Part shown: positions 56,618 to 64,000 of the stretch, piece after piece | Numbering within the stretch: the stretch's first letter is position 1 | Layout: each line of letters begins with the position of its first letter | Notes under the pieces: model-generated | What the model saw: the letters and a program-made list of their open reading frames with translations, nothing else | Databases searched by the model: none | Told to the model about the DNA's origin: nothing | DNA from: Paraburkholderia xenovorans LB400 | Lineage (GTDB): Bacteria; Pseudomonadota; Gammaproteobacteria; Burkholderiales; Burkholderiaceae | Direction of reading: 5' to 3' | Assembly: GCF_000013645.1 (NCBI RefSeq) | Contig: NC_007951.1 | Coordinates: forward strand, 124,001 to 188,000 | DNA: 64,000 nt | Translations under genes and position numbers: made by a program

Positions 56618-57238
56618 TCAGCTATGCGACCCATGACAACCTGACAGCCTGGCGGATAAAACAAAACGCGTGCGGCCATTGCGGTCGTGCGCCAAGGCGG
56701 CAGCGAGTATTCGTGAGAATCCTGTTTCATCTGTTACCGAGGACTGAACCCACGAATTTTGAAAATCTGTGGGTTCTGAAACCTCGACAAATCTTGTCTG
56801 GCATAGCTTTTCCGGGTTCGCAAATCTCATATACGGATAGAGATACCTCTTTGCGCCAACGGCTTCGCCGACATGCAGCGACAAGCGACAAGCGACACGT
56901 CGGACAGCCTGGTGCACCGTTGAGGCAGAGAGGCAACGTGCGCTGCGAAGATCCTCGCATATTCTCTAACCGAATTGGCTTCCCCACCCCGCTTCCCCAC
57001 TCCATATCCCTCCGTCCAAAGCGAACTGCCCTATGACGCCTTCCACAAGCTACCATCGATATTCTGACAGTCGCCGCAGACGACGCAGCCACTCCAACTC
57101 ATCAACCGCCGCTTGAATTGTCCCGTCGCTCAGCATCGCTTTTTTTCCGGCCCGCAGCGTTCCACGCCGCTCACACCGAAGCATAGCCATTCGCCAGATA
57201 CTTCCACCCACGCAGCAATCCGCAACGACGGAGCACAC
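56618..57238. other. 621-bp intergenic region, no recognisable gene
   Basis: Holds a GAACCCAC-N15-GTGGGTTC inverted repeat (56746-56776) with no T run. A - strand frame at 57050-57250 encodes a short charged peptide (TIQAAVDELEWLRRLRRL) that I could not assign. The last 150 bp should carry the promoter of the TetR gene. Composition returns to core-like towards 57200. Confidence 0.5.
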
Positions 57239-57883
57239 ATGACTCACCACTCTTCACGCCCGAGTATCACTCGCCCGCGCAAGACGCCGAGCCAGGCGCG
57301 CGCCGAGGAAACCGTGGAATCGATCGTCGAGGCGGCTGCTCAGGTGCTGGAAGCCGAGGGGCTCGAAGGATTCAATACGAACGCGATAGCCCGGCGCGCG
57401 GGTGTCAGCATCGGGTCGCTATATCAATACTTTCCTGGCAAGGATGCGCTGACGGTCGCGCTGATCCAGCGAGAAACCAGGCGGTTCTACCACGATGCAG
57501 CAGCCGCGCTGACTCAGCGGAGCGGCAAGGCCGCGCTCGAGTATCTGATCGGCGCATCGGTACGCCAGCAGCTACAACGACCTATGCTGGCGAAACTGCT
57601 CGATGTGCAGGAAAGCAGCCCCGCCTTGCGTGGCGAGGTCGAGAAAGTGGAGTTCGACGCGCTGGTCGTAGCGATCGTCAAGCGTGTGGCGCCGCGACTC
57701 GAGCATCCTGAAGTAGCCGCAGCCGATCTGCTGGCAATCGTCCAGGGCCTGACAGACGCAGCAGGCCAGCGCGGAGAGCGTGACCTCGAAAGCCTGGAAC
57801 ATCGCGTGCGCGCGGCCGCTTTCGGCTATCTGTCGAGGATCGCGAAGCGCGATAAGCATTCGCCACGAGCGGGTGGAATGTGA
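57239..57883 (+). CDS. TetR-family transcriptional regulator
   Basis: 214 residues from ATG 57239 (CGGAG upstream). N-terminal HTH: QARAEETVESIVEAAAQVLE, then TNAIARRAGVSIGSLYQYFP and GKDALTVALI. The C-terminal ligand domain is divergent and its ligand unknown. 168 bp upstream of the VOC gene on the same strand, which may be one of its targets. Confidence 0.92.
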   Translation: MTHHSSRPSITRPRKTPSQARAEETVESIVEAAAQVLEAEGLEGFNTNAIARRAGVSIGSLYQYFPGKDALTVALIQRETRRFYHDAAAALTQRSGKAALEYLIGASVRQQLQRPMLAKLLDVQESSPALRGEVEKVEFDALVVAIVKRVAPRLEHPEVAAADLLAIVQGLTDAAGQRGERDLESLEHRVRAAAFGYLSRIAKRDKHSPRAGGM

Positions 57884-58051
57884 GCAATCATCGCGGCACG
57901 AGCGTGCCTCTCCGTCCGTCTCGCCCACTACACCAAGGACTCGCGGCGCACGATCGAGCGATTGCAATGCGAGTTGTTGAATGCGAGCTTTTACTTATAT
58001 TCTGACGTCGTCGGGCAGAGGTGCCCGCAGTTATCCGAAGAGAGACCGACG

Positions 58052-58459
58052 ATGAATGATCTGATCAGCAACATGAAGCTCAACCACCTGAGCTTTCCCT
58101 CGGCCGACACGGCCGCTACCGCGCAGTTCTTCGAGCAATACCTCGGCTTCACCGTTTCAGGTGTCTGGGAGAAGTCCTACATACTCAAGCGCCCCGGCTT
58201 CGACGTGGTGATCGACCATACCGGCAGCGACGTTCCGGCTTGGCCCCGGGCGTTCCACGCCGGGTTCGAACTCCCGAGCCTCGAAGCGGTGCGGAAGTTA
58301 TATGAACGCTTCAAGGCGGACGGCGTAGAAATGGAGACGGAAGTCTTCAACAATGGCCGCGGTTCACGCTTTTTCTGTCGGGCACCCGGCGGCGTGATGT
58401 TCGAACTGAACACGCGTGCAGACGCCGCGCCCGAGTATCGCGATTCTTTCCAGAACTGA
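58052..58459 (+). CDS. VOC-family (glyoxalase/bleomycin resistance-like) protein
   Basis: 135 residues from ATG 58052 (GAAGAGAGACC upstream). Vicinal-oxygen-chelate fold: KLNHLSFPSADTAATAQFFE, YLGFTVSGVWEKSY, RAFHAGFELPSLEAVRKLYE and a terminal RAPGGVMFELNTR. Candidate metal ligands His in NHLSF, His in FHAGF and Glu in FELN are all present. Enzyme or binding protein of unknown substrate. Confidence 0.87.
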   Translation: MNDLISNMKLNHLSFPSADTAATAQFFEQYLGFTVSGVWEKSYILKRPGFDVVIDHTGSDVPAWPRAFHAGFELPSLEAVRKLYERFKADGVEMETEVFNNGRGSRFFCRAPGGVMFELNTRADAAPEYRDSFQN

Positions 58460-58496
58460 AGGAAGCGCACGCACAACAAACGCCAGCTCAATTGTC

Positions 58497-58534
58497 AACG
58501 CCAACACATGCTGTAGCTACGATGTGTTGGCGTT
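58497..58534. terminator. Bidirectional hairpin between VOC gene and TetR remnant
   Basis: AACGCCAACACAT-N12-ATGTGTTGGCGTT, a perfect 13-bp stem 38 bp past the VOC stop. No T run, so termination is less certain. Confidence 0.65.
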
Positions 58535-58536
58535 AC

Positions 58537-58746
58537 CTATTCGCCGAAGAGCAACTTCACCATCAACTCCGCAATAGCGTCCATATCCCTCAGGTCGCCA
58601 ATCCGATGGTTGATGACAAAGCCGTCGAACGCCATCCAGACAACGTGGGCGAGGAGGTCGTCGCACACGATAGTTTGCCTTTCCTCCGGCAACGTCTCGC
58701 GGATCAATGCCGAAGTGACCGCTTCCACCCGCGCAAGAAGCGAATT
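58537..58746 (-). pseudogene. C-terminal remnant of a TetR-family regulator
   Basis: Leftward frame of 69 codons: LLARVEAVTSALIRETLPEE, then IVCDDLLAHVVWMAFDGFVI and NHRIGDLRDMDAIAELMVKL, ending LFGE. This is the last helices of a TetR ligand-binding domain. No HTH-coding part is found; upstream of 58746 the frame turns into Pro/Arg-rich non-protein-like text up to the next gene. Truncated relic. Confidence 0.7.
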
Positions 58747-58822
58747 CGGTTTCCCCCCACACCCCGGAAAGCCCCCGTAGCAAATACGCATCCCCCAAAA
58801 CTCCAAGCCCCGCCCGGCCGCC

Positions 58823-59716
58823 TCAGCCGCCCTCAAGCCCCCCCAGCACTGCCGCCAACTCACGCACCGCCGGCTCCGCAAGCGGCTGAAGCGGCCTACG
58901 CGGCGCGCCCACCGAAAACCCTCGCAACGCAAGCCCGGCCTTCACCGTCGTCGGCAAGCCGCCCTTCATGATGCACTGCAGGAACGGCAGCAAGCGATAA
59001 AAAACCGCTCGCGCAAGCTCCATATCACCCTTCTCACAAGCCTCATAAAGCTTGACTGGCCATTGCGGCACGAGGTTCGGCGCCGCCGTGCACCACCCGG
59101 CCGCCCCTGCCGCGAAGGCTCCGAGCGCCAGCGGATTACTGCCGTTGAAAAACGGCACGCGCCCGTCCGACAGCTGCGCAATCCGGTGCATCCGCTGAAT
59201 GTCGCCGGTGCTTTCCTTGATCATCGTGACGTTGTCGATCTCCCTCGCGAGCTTCACGATCAGTTCGGGCTGCATGTCGATGCCGCTCGTCGCCGGATTG
59301 TTGTACACCATGATCGGCACGCTGATCGCCTCGGCGATCGTCGCGTAATGGCGGAAGATTTCCGCTTCGTTGAGCTTCCAGTAAGACACCGGCAGCACCA
59401 TCACCGCATCGGCGCCCACTGATTCGGCGAACTTCGCACGGCGCACCGCGTTGCGGGTCGTCAGGTCGGAAATGCCGACAATGACCGGCAGGCGCTTCGC
59501 CACGCGTCTGACCGATGCCTCGGCCACCGTGTCCCATTCGTCGTCGCTGAGATAGGCGCTTTCGCCCGTGCTGCCGAGCGGTGCGATGCCGTGCGAGCCG
59601 CTGTCGACCAGACGATCGATCAACCGGTTCAGCGTCGGGACATCAACGCTGCCGTCGTGCAGATCGAACGGTGTTACGGGGTACGAAATGATGCCGCGAA
59701 ATTCTGTGCTTTTCAT
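58823..59716 (-). CDS. Dihydrodipicolinate synthase (DapA) family lyase
   Basis: 297 residues; AAGGAGC precedes the ATG 59716. Pyruvate-dependent aldolase TIM barrel with PLGSTGESAYLSDDE (48-53 core), Tyr138 in MVYNNPATSG and the Schiff-base Lys167 in VTMIKESTGDI. Not the housekeeping DapA, as shown by its neighbours. It belongs to the broad DHDPS/N-acetylneuraminate lyase family; substrate unknown. 36 bp downstream of the class II aldolase gene, so co-transcribed. Confidence 0.9.
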   Translation of the reverse strand: MKSTEFRGIISYPVTPFDLHDGSVDVPTLNRLIDRLVDSGSHGIAPLGSTGESAYLSDDEWDTVAEASVRRVAKRLPVIVGISDLTTRNAVRRAKFAESVGADAVMVLPVSYWKLNEAEIFRHYATIAEAISVPIMVYNNPATSGIDMQPELIVKLAREIDNVTMIKESTGDIQRMHRIAQLSDGRVPFFNGSNPLALGAFAAGAAGWCTAAPNLVPQWPVKLYEACEKGDMELARAVFYRLLPFLQCIMKGGLPTTVKAGLALRGFSVGAPRRPLQPLAEPAVRELAAVLGGLEGG

Positions 59717-59752
59717 AGGGATGCAGCTCCTTGGATCGATAGGTAAGAGGCG

Positions 59753-60541
59753 TCAGGCGAGACAATCGCGGTGCATCGGACTGCGCAGCGCGCGGCGGGC
59801 GAAGTAGGCGAACGTCGCCTGATTGCGTTTGGGTGTGGAAATCCAGTCGTGTGCTTCCCGGCCGAGTTCGGCGGGAATGGGCTTCACGTCGCCGGCCGCC
59901 ATTGCGAGCAATTGCATTTGCGCGGCGCGCTCAATCAGGAGCGCGAGCGTGCAGGCCTCTTCGATCGTGCTGCCGGTGACCAGTTGGCCATGATGCGAAA
60001 GCAGGATCGCGCGCTTCCCGCCGAGCGCCGCCGAGATGATTTCGCCTTCTTCGTTGCCGACCGGAACGCCTGGCCATTGTTCGAGAAACGCGCAATCGTC
60101 ATGGAGCGGGCACAGATCCATGTGCGAGACGACGAGCGGCGTTTCCAGCATCGACAGCGCGGCGACATGCAGCGGGTGCGTGTGGATGATGCAGTTCACA
60201 TCCGGTCGCGCCCGATAGATCCACGTGTGAAAGCGGTTCGCCGGATTCGGCATGCCCTCGCCGGAGACGAGCTTCAAATCCTGATTCACGTGGACGAGGT
60301 TCGACGCCGTGATCTCGTCGAAGCCCAGGCCGAAACGCTGTGTGTAGTAAGTGTCCGGCTCGTCGGTGCGGGCGGTGATCTGCCCGGCGAGCCCGGAATC
60401 GTGGCCCTGCTCGAACAGAATCCGGCAGGTCAGTGCGAGCTTCTCGCGAGTCGCCCATACGAGTTCGGGCAAGGCGGTCTGCATCTGCCGCTCTGCGGTT
60501 GCCACTAGTTCGCTTTTTGAAGTAGTGAGAGTGTCTGCCAT
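59753..60541 (-). CDS. Class II aldolase/adducin family protein
   Basis: 262 residues from ATG 60541. Class II aldolase fold with metal ligands in IIHTHPLHVAAL (His120, His122) and LLSHHGQLVTG (His183 region); the acidic position usual for fuculose-phosphate aldolase is not clearly placed, as in many decarboxylase or epimerase-like members. First gene of a two-gene operon with the DHDPS-family lyase. Divergent from the MocR-type gene that probably controls it. Confidence 0.88.
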   Translation of the reverse strand: MADTLTTSKSELVATAERQMQTALPELVWATREKLALTCRILFEQGHDSGLAGQITARTDEPDTYYTQRFGLGFDEITASNLVHVNQDLKLVSGEGMPNPANRFHTWIYRARPDVNCIIHTHPLHVAALSMLETPLVVSHMDLCPLHDDCAFLEQWPGVPVGNEEGEIISAALGGKRAILLSHHGQLVTGSTIEEACTLALLIERAAQMQLLAMAAGDVKPIPAELGREAHDWISTPKRNQATFAYFARRALRSPMHRDCLA

Positions 60542-60647
60542 GTGCAATCCCAATCGAAGAGGATCCTGGGTGGAAGTGGCGAAGGCGCCGAATCCGGCTC
60601 CAGCCACGCGTCGATGCGACGACGTGGATTCCATCTTAGAAACGTTG

Positions 60648-60691
60648 TGGACCATAAAAAACATCCAGATTTATAATTTCATCTGGTCCAG
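60648..60691 (+). promoter_or_regulatory. Promoter with palindromic operator of the mocR-like gene
   Basis: CCAGAT-N10-ATCTGG at 60665-60686 encloses a TATAAT (60672-60677), 31 bp before the ATG. A wider pair TGGACCA (60648-60654) and TGGTCCA (60684-60690) is also inverted. Binding by the MocR protein here would repress its own gene and could act on the divergent aldolase operon. Confidence 0.55.
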
Positions 60692-60707
60692 AAAGAAAGG
60701 GGGCGCC

Positions 60708-62273
60708 ATGCTGCGCACGTGGAAGCTGACGTTGCGGCCAGAGCGCAATCGCAGCGAATCGATCCACCTGCAGATCGTCCAGGCGATCGTCGAGGACATC
60801 CGTCGCGGGCGGCTGGTGTCCGGCACCGCATTGCCGGGCACGCGCGCGCTCGCCGACGACCTGGGCGTGAATCGCAAGACCGTCGTGCTCGCTTATGACG
60901 AGTTGACCGCACAAGGCTGGATCGAAACGGAGGCAAAGCGGGGGAGCTTCGTCTCGTCGCGGCTGCCGGCGCTGGAATTCAAGCCGGAGGCGACGCACGA
61001 ACGGCCGTTTCCGGTGGCCTTGTCCGACGATGGCGCAAGCCTCTATCACGAGGCCATGTCGCCCGGCGAAGCGAACGGCTCAGGCAATATCGCGTTCACC
61101 GACGGCGTGCCCGACACCCGCCTGATCCCGTTCGATGTACTGTCGCGCGCATTCCGGCACGCGCTCGTGTCGTCGGCGCGCGCGAACGCGCTCGGCTACG
61201 CTGATCCGCGCGGCACGCCCGAACTGCGAGAGGCGATCGCCGCGATGCTGCGCGCCGAACGTGCGCTCAACGTCAGCGCCGACAATATCTGCGTCGTGCG
61301 CGGCAGCCAGATGGGCATTTTTCTCGCCGCGCGTTTGCTGACGCGCCCCGGTGACACCATCGCGTTCGAAACGCTCAGCTACCCGCCTGCGCGCGCGGCG
61401 TTTCTGTCGTGCGGCGCCGAGCTTGCCGCGATCGAACTCGACCAGTACGGGCTGGTGCCCGATTCGCTCGAAGCGCTGTGTCGAAAGAAGCCGGTACGCG
61501 CCGTGTTCACCACGCCGCATCATCAGTTTCCGACCACTGTGACGATGCCCGCCGACCGGCGCCTGAGACTGCTCGACCTCGCACGGCGCTATGGTTTCGT
61601 CATCGTCGAGGACGATTACGATCCCGAATTCCATTTCGACTACAAGCCGGTCCTCCCGCTGGCGAGCATGAATGCATCGGAGCAGGTATTTTTTATCGGC
61701 TCGTTATCGAAAGTGCTCGCGCCGGGACTGCGGCTCGGGTATATCGCGGCGTCGAAGGAAGCCATTGCGCGCTGTGCCGCGCAGATCATGCTGATCGACC
61801 GGCAGGGCAGCGCGCTGACGGAAATGGCGGTCACGGAACTGATGGCAAGCGGCGAACTGAAACGGCATATCAGGCGCGCGCTGAGAACGTATGAACGGCG
61901 GCGGGACTTCTGCGCGGAATGCGTGCGGCGCGAACTGGGCGACAAGGTGTCGTTTGCGGTGCCCGGCGGCGGTCTCGCGTTGTGGCTGACGTTGTCCGGT
62001 CAGGTTGCCGCCGGCGAACTGGTGGATCGGGCTGCGCAGGCGGGCATTCGCCTGCTCGCCGGGCGGCAGTTCTCACCGAACGGCGAGGACGTGCAAGGCG
62101 TGCGGCTGGGCTACGGCAATCTCGATGAAACCGAAATGGCCTCCGCGCTCGCGCGGCTCGGCCGCGCGGCGCGGCGCGATAGTCGCGCTGGTGCAGGGAG
62201 TCGGGCGCAAGGGTTCTACTTTCCATTGCGCCTCGCTCGGCGGTCCATTAGCAAAGCCAGGCAGCTTGCCTGA
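60708..62273 (+). CDS. MocR/PdxR-type regulator (GntR HTH plus aminotransferase domain)
   Basis: 521 residues from ATG 60708 (AAAGGGGG upstream). N-terminal GntR-type winged helix (HLQIVQAIVEDIRRGRLVSG, LADDLGVNRKTVVLAYDEL). A linker leads to a fold-type I aminotransferase domain with VVRGSQMGIFLAARLL, VIVEDDYDPEF and the PLP lysine Lys335 in SLSKVLAPGLRLGY. All key PLP residues seem present, so it should bind PLP or an aldimine as ligand. The last about 35 residues are an extra Arg/Ala-rich tail. Confidence 0.93.
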   Translation: MLRTWKLTLRPERNRSESIHLQIVQAIVEDIRRGRLVSGTALPGTRALADDLGVNRKTVVLAYDELTAQGWIETEAKRGSFVSSRLPALEFKPEATHERPFPVALSDDGASLYHEAMSPGEANGSGNIAFTDGVPDTRLIPFDVLSRAFRHALVSSARANALGYADPRGTPELREAIAAMLRAERALNVSADNICVVRGSQMGIFLAARLLTRPGDTIAFETLSYPPARAAFLSCGAELAAIELDQYGLVPDSLEALCRKKPVRAVFTTPHHQFPTTVTMPADRRLRLLDLARRYGFVIVEDDYDPEFHFDYKPVLPLASMNASEQVFFIGSLSKVLAPGLRLGYIAASKEAIARCAAQIMLIDRQGSALTEMAVTELMASGELKRHIRRALRTYERRRDFCAECVRRELGDKVSFAVPGGGLALWLTLSGQVAAGELVDRAAQAGIRLLAGRQFSPNGEDVQGVRLGYGNLDETEMASALARLGRAARRDSRAGAGSRAQGFYFPLRLARRSISKARQLA

Positions 62274-62317
62274 TCGCGCCGCCCGTACAAGCTCGGCGCC
62301 CGATCAGGAAAGAACGT

Positions 62318-64000
62318 TCAGAACTGATTCCAGCCGTCATCCGCACCGACCGCTACAGCGGCCGTCGGCCGCGTGGCAACAGGCGCGCAACCAGGCGCAG
62401 CACCGGGCGCAGCACCATGCGCGGACATCGCGCGCACGACGCGCCGCACCGGCGCAGCAACAGCCGGTTCGCGCGGCGACTTCTCCTTCTGCAAACGGGC
62501 AGCGGAAACAGAAGCCTCCACCGCATCGCCATTCAGAATCTGAAAGAATGCCACGGCCTCATTCAACTGTTCGCCCTGATCTTCCATCGACCGCGAAGCC
62601 GCCGCCGCTTCTTCTACCAAAGCGGCATTCTGTTGCGTGACGTTGTCCATCTGCGTAATCGCAAGATTGACCTGCTCGATGCCGCGGCTCTGTTCACTCG
62701 ACGCCGCCGCGATCTCCGACATGATGTCCGTCACCCGCGCCACCGCCGTGGTGACTTCGGCCATTGTCCTGCCTGCTTCACCAGCGAGCGCCGAGCCGTC
62801 GCGAATCCTGTCCACGGAAGTGGCGATCAGATCCTTGATCTCCTTGGCCGCGCTCGATGAGCGCTGCGCGAGGCTTCTGACTTCGCTCGCGACCACCGCG
62901 AAACCGCGGCCCTGTTCGCCGGCGCGCGCGGCTTCGACCGCCGCGTTGAGCGCGAGAATGTTCGTCTGGAACGCAATGCCTTCGATGATGCCCGTGATGT
63001 CCGCGATCTTCGTCGAGCTCTCGCTGATATCGTGCATCGTATTCACGACCTGGCCGACCACCTCGCTGCCTTTCTGCGCGACCGACGAAGCATTCGTGGC
63101 CAGCAGGCTGCCTTGCTGCGCATTGTCGGCATTCTGCTTCACTGTGGAAGTGAGCTCTTCCATACTCGACGCCGTTTCCTCAAGCGAGGCTGCCTGCTGT
63201 TCGGTGCGCTGGCTCAGGTCCATGTTGCCAGCGGCGATCTGGCGCGCCGCGCCGGCGATGCTCGTGCTGCTGTCGCGCACGCGTGCGACGATCGTGGTCA
63301 GCCGTTCGTTCATCTCGCGCAGGGCGCGCAGCAGCCGGCTGGTTTCGTCGCTGCCGCTGACCGCGATGCGCGTGCGCAGATCGCCTTCCGACACGGTGCG
63401 GGCTATGTCGATCGCCTGACGCAACGGGCCGGTCACCGAGCGCGTGATCAGCACGCATGCGCCGATTGCAAGCGCCACCGCAATCAGGCTGATCGCGATC
63501 AGCAGATTGCGCTGGTTCTCGTAATGCATCGCGAATTCGTTGATCAGCTGTTCCTGGCGACCATGCGCGTAGTCGGTATACGCATTGGTCGCGCTAATCA
63601 GCGCGGCGAGCAGCGGCCGGCATTGATCGTCCATCTTGACGATCGCCTCGTCGTGTTTACCGGTCAGCGCGAGATTGACGATGTCGGTGGCGACCGGCCC
63701 GTACAACGCCTCCACCCGATTGATTTCCGCGACGAGGCGGCGCCCCTTCTCCGTCACGTTGCTCGAGGTCGCAATCATGTCGTTGAGCTTCTTCAGATTG
63801 GTGTGCACGTCTTCGTGTGCGCGCAGCACGTCGGCTTTCTCTATTTCGAGGTCCTGAGGTTTGGTGACGAGCACGAGATTGCGCGCGGCGATGGCCCGCC
63901 GATCGACAGCGGTTCGTACCTGCATGACCATGTCCGCGCGTGCGTTGACGCCATGCACGAAGGTGGAAAATCCATCGGTCGAGTCGCCGAGCGACTTCAG
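62318..64000 (-). CDS. Methyl-accepting chemotaxis protein (5' end cut by window edge)
   Basis: At least 561 residues; the frame is open at 64000. Visible: a periplasmic four-helix-type ligand domain, a membrane helix [24 protein letters not shown], and the signalling hairpin tip with [20 protein letters not shown] then [20 protein letters not shown]. The C-terminus ends DDGWNQF after an Ala/Pro-rich linker, resembling the pentapeptide tether that binds CheR/CheB. Its ligand is unknown. Confidence 0.95.
   Translation of the reverse strand: MKSLGDSTDGFSTFVHGVNARADMVMQVRTAVDRRAIAARNLVLVTKPQDLEIEKADVLRAHEDVHTNLKKLNDMIATSSNVTEKGRRLVAEINRVEALYGPVATDIVNLALTGKHDEAIVKMDDQCRPLLAALISATNAYTDYAHGRQEQLINEFAMHYENQRNLLIAISLIAVALAIGACVLITRSVTGPLRQAIDIARTVSEGDLRTRIAVSGSDETSRLLRALREMNERLTTIVARVRDSSTSIAGAARQIAAGNMDLSQRTEQQAASLEETASSMEELTSTVKQNADNAQQGSLLATNASSVAQKGSEVVGQVVNTMHDISESSTKIADITGIIEGIAFQTNILALNAAVEAARAGEQGRGFAVVASEVRSLAQRSSSAAKEIKDLIATSVDRIRDGSALAGEAGRTMAEVTTAVARVTDIMSEIAAASSEQSRGIEQVNLAITQMDNVTQQNAALVEEAAAASRSMEDQGEQLNEAVAFFQILNGDAVEASVSAARLQKEKSPREPAVAAPVRRVVRAMSAHGAAPGAAPGCAPVATRPTAAVAVGADDGWNQF

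Noticed and set aside
57050..57250. 66-codon - strand frame upstream of the TetR gene
   Set aside because: Charged helix-like C-terminus but no recognisable family and no ribosome-binding site; left as unassigned.

Overview
The window reads as one contiguous stretch of a GC-rich betaproteobacterial chromosome, most likely Paraburkholderia. This is inferred from protein content (form II cox-type molybdenum hydroxylase operon, H-NS-like protein, the rsmI-yraN-diaA-BON-cytochrome c run, MHS transporter), high GC3 codon use, and a dispersed-repeat type of intergenic sequence I associate with that genus. No rRNA is present; there is one tRNA (Ala, anticodon CGC).

Layout. 1-2419: end of a DUF3857/transglutaminase-like gene and a divergent PepSY-type membrane protein, with a good Fur-box match between them. 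2514-10339: a seven-gene leftward operon coxS-L-M-D-E-G-F for a molybdopterin/FAD/2Fe-2S hydroxylase. The large subunit carries the form II signature AYRGAGR, so the substrate need not be CO. CoxG contains a 28-glycine run encoded by a hexanucleotide microsatellite. 10529-13964: a near-perfect 3.4 kb palindrome with an IS481-family insertion sequence in each arm and a degenerate 36-bp tandem array in its centre. 14005-18438: amino-acid permease, NarL-type two-component pair and ferredoxin-NADP reductase. 19119-26682: sugar ABC importer resembling YtfQ/R/T-YjfF (galactofuranose/galactose type), its LacI regulator and an aldose 1-epimerase, with AT-rich candidate operators repeated at three places.

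26725-43835: mixed housekeeping and catabolic genes: an endonuclease/exonuclease/phosphatase-fold protein, an AAA ATPase, an FAD oxidoreductase, a HiPIP, an MHS transporter, an amidase, a dienelactone hydrolase, a nitronate monooxygenase, a LivJ-type binding protein, a JmjC-like protein, a repeat-rich lipoprotein, an MFS transporter and a HugZ-like protein. 44126-45556: an IS256-family element with 9-bp target duplication, inserted just upstream of an hns-like gene. 46270-49409: cation diffusion facilitator, Lrp-type regulator, exonuclease and MBL hydrolase. 49550-49780: no convincing protein, but a strong -10 element followed by nested hairpins, a candidate structured RNA. 50046-54294: RlpA, then the conserved rsmI / yraN-diaA-BON-cytochrome c cluster and tRNA-Ala.

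Downstream of the tRNA (54295 to about 57200) is a more AT-rich, decayed accessory stretch holding a frameshifted ABC-type ATPase relic and an LprI-type lipoprotein. 57239-62273 holds a TetR gene, a VOC protein, a truncated TetR relic, and an uncharacterised locus of a DHDPS-family lyase plus class II aldolase divergent from a MocR-type regulator with a palindrome over its -10. The window ends inside a chemoreceptor gene.

No complete, clearly novel defence or biosynthetic system was found. The strongest candidates for new biology are the duplicated IS palindrome with its 36-bp array, the slippage-prone CoxG linker, the candidate RNA upstream of rlpA, and the DHDPS/aldolase/MocR locus. All protein assignments are by reading motifs; no database search was run.
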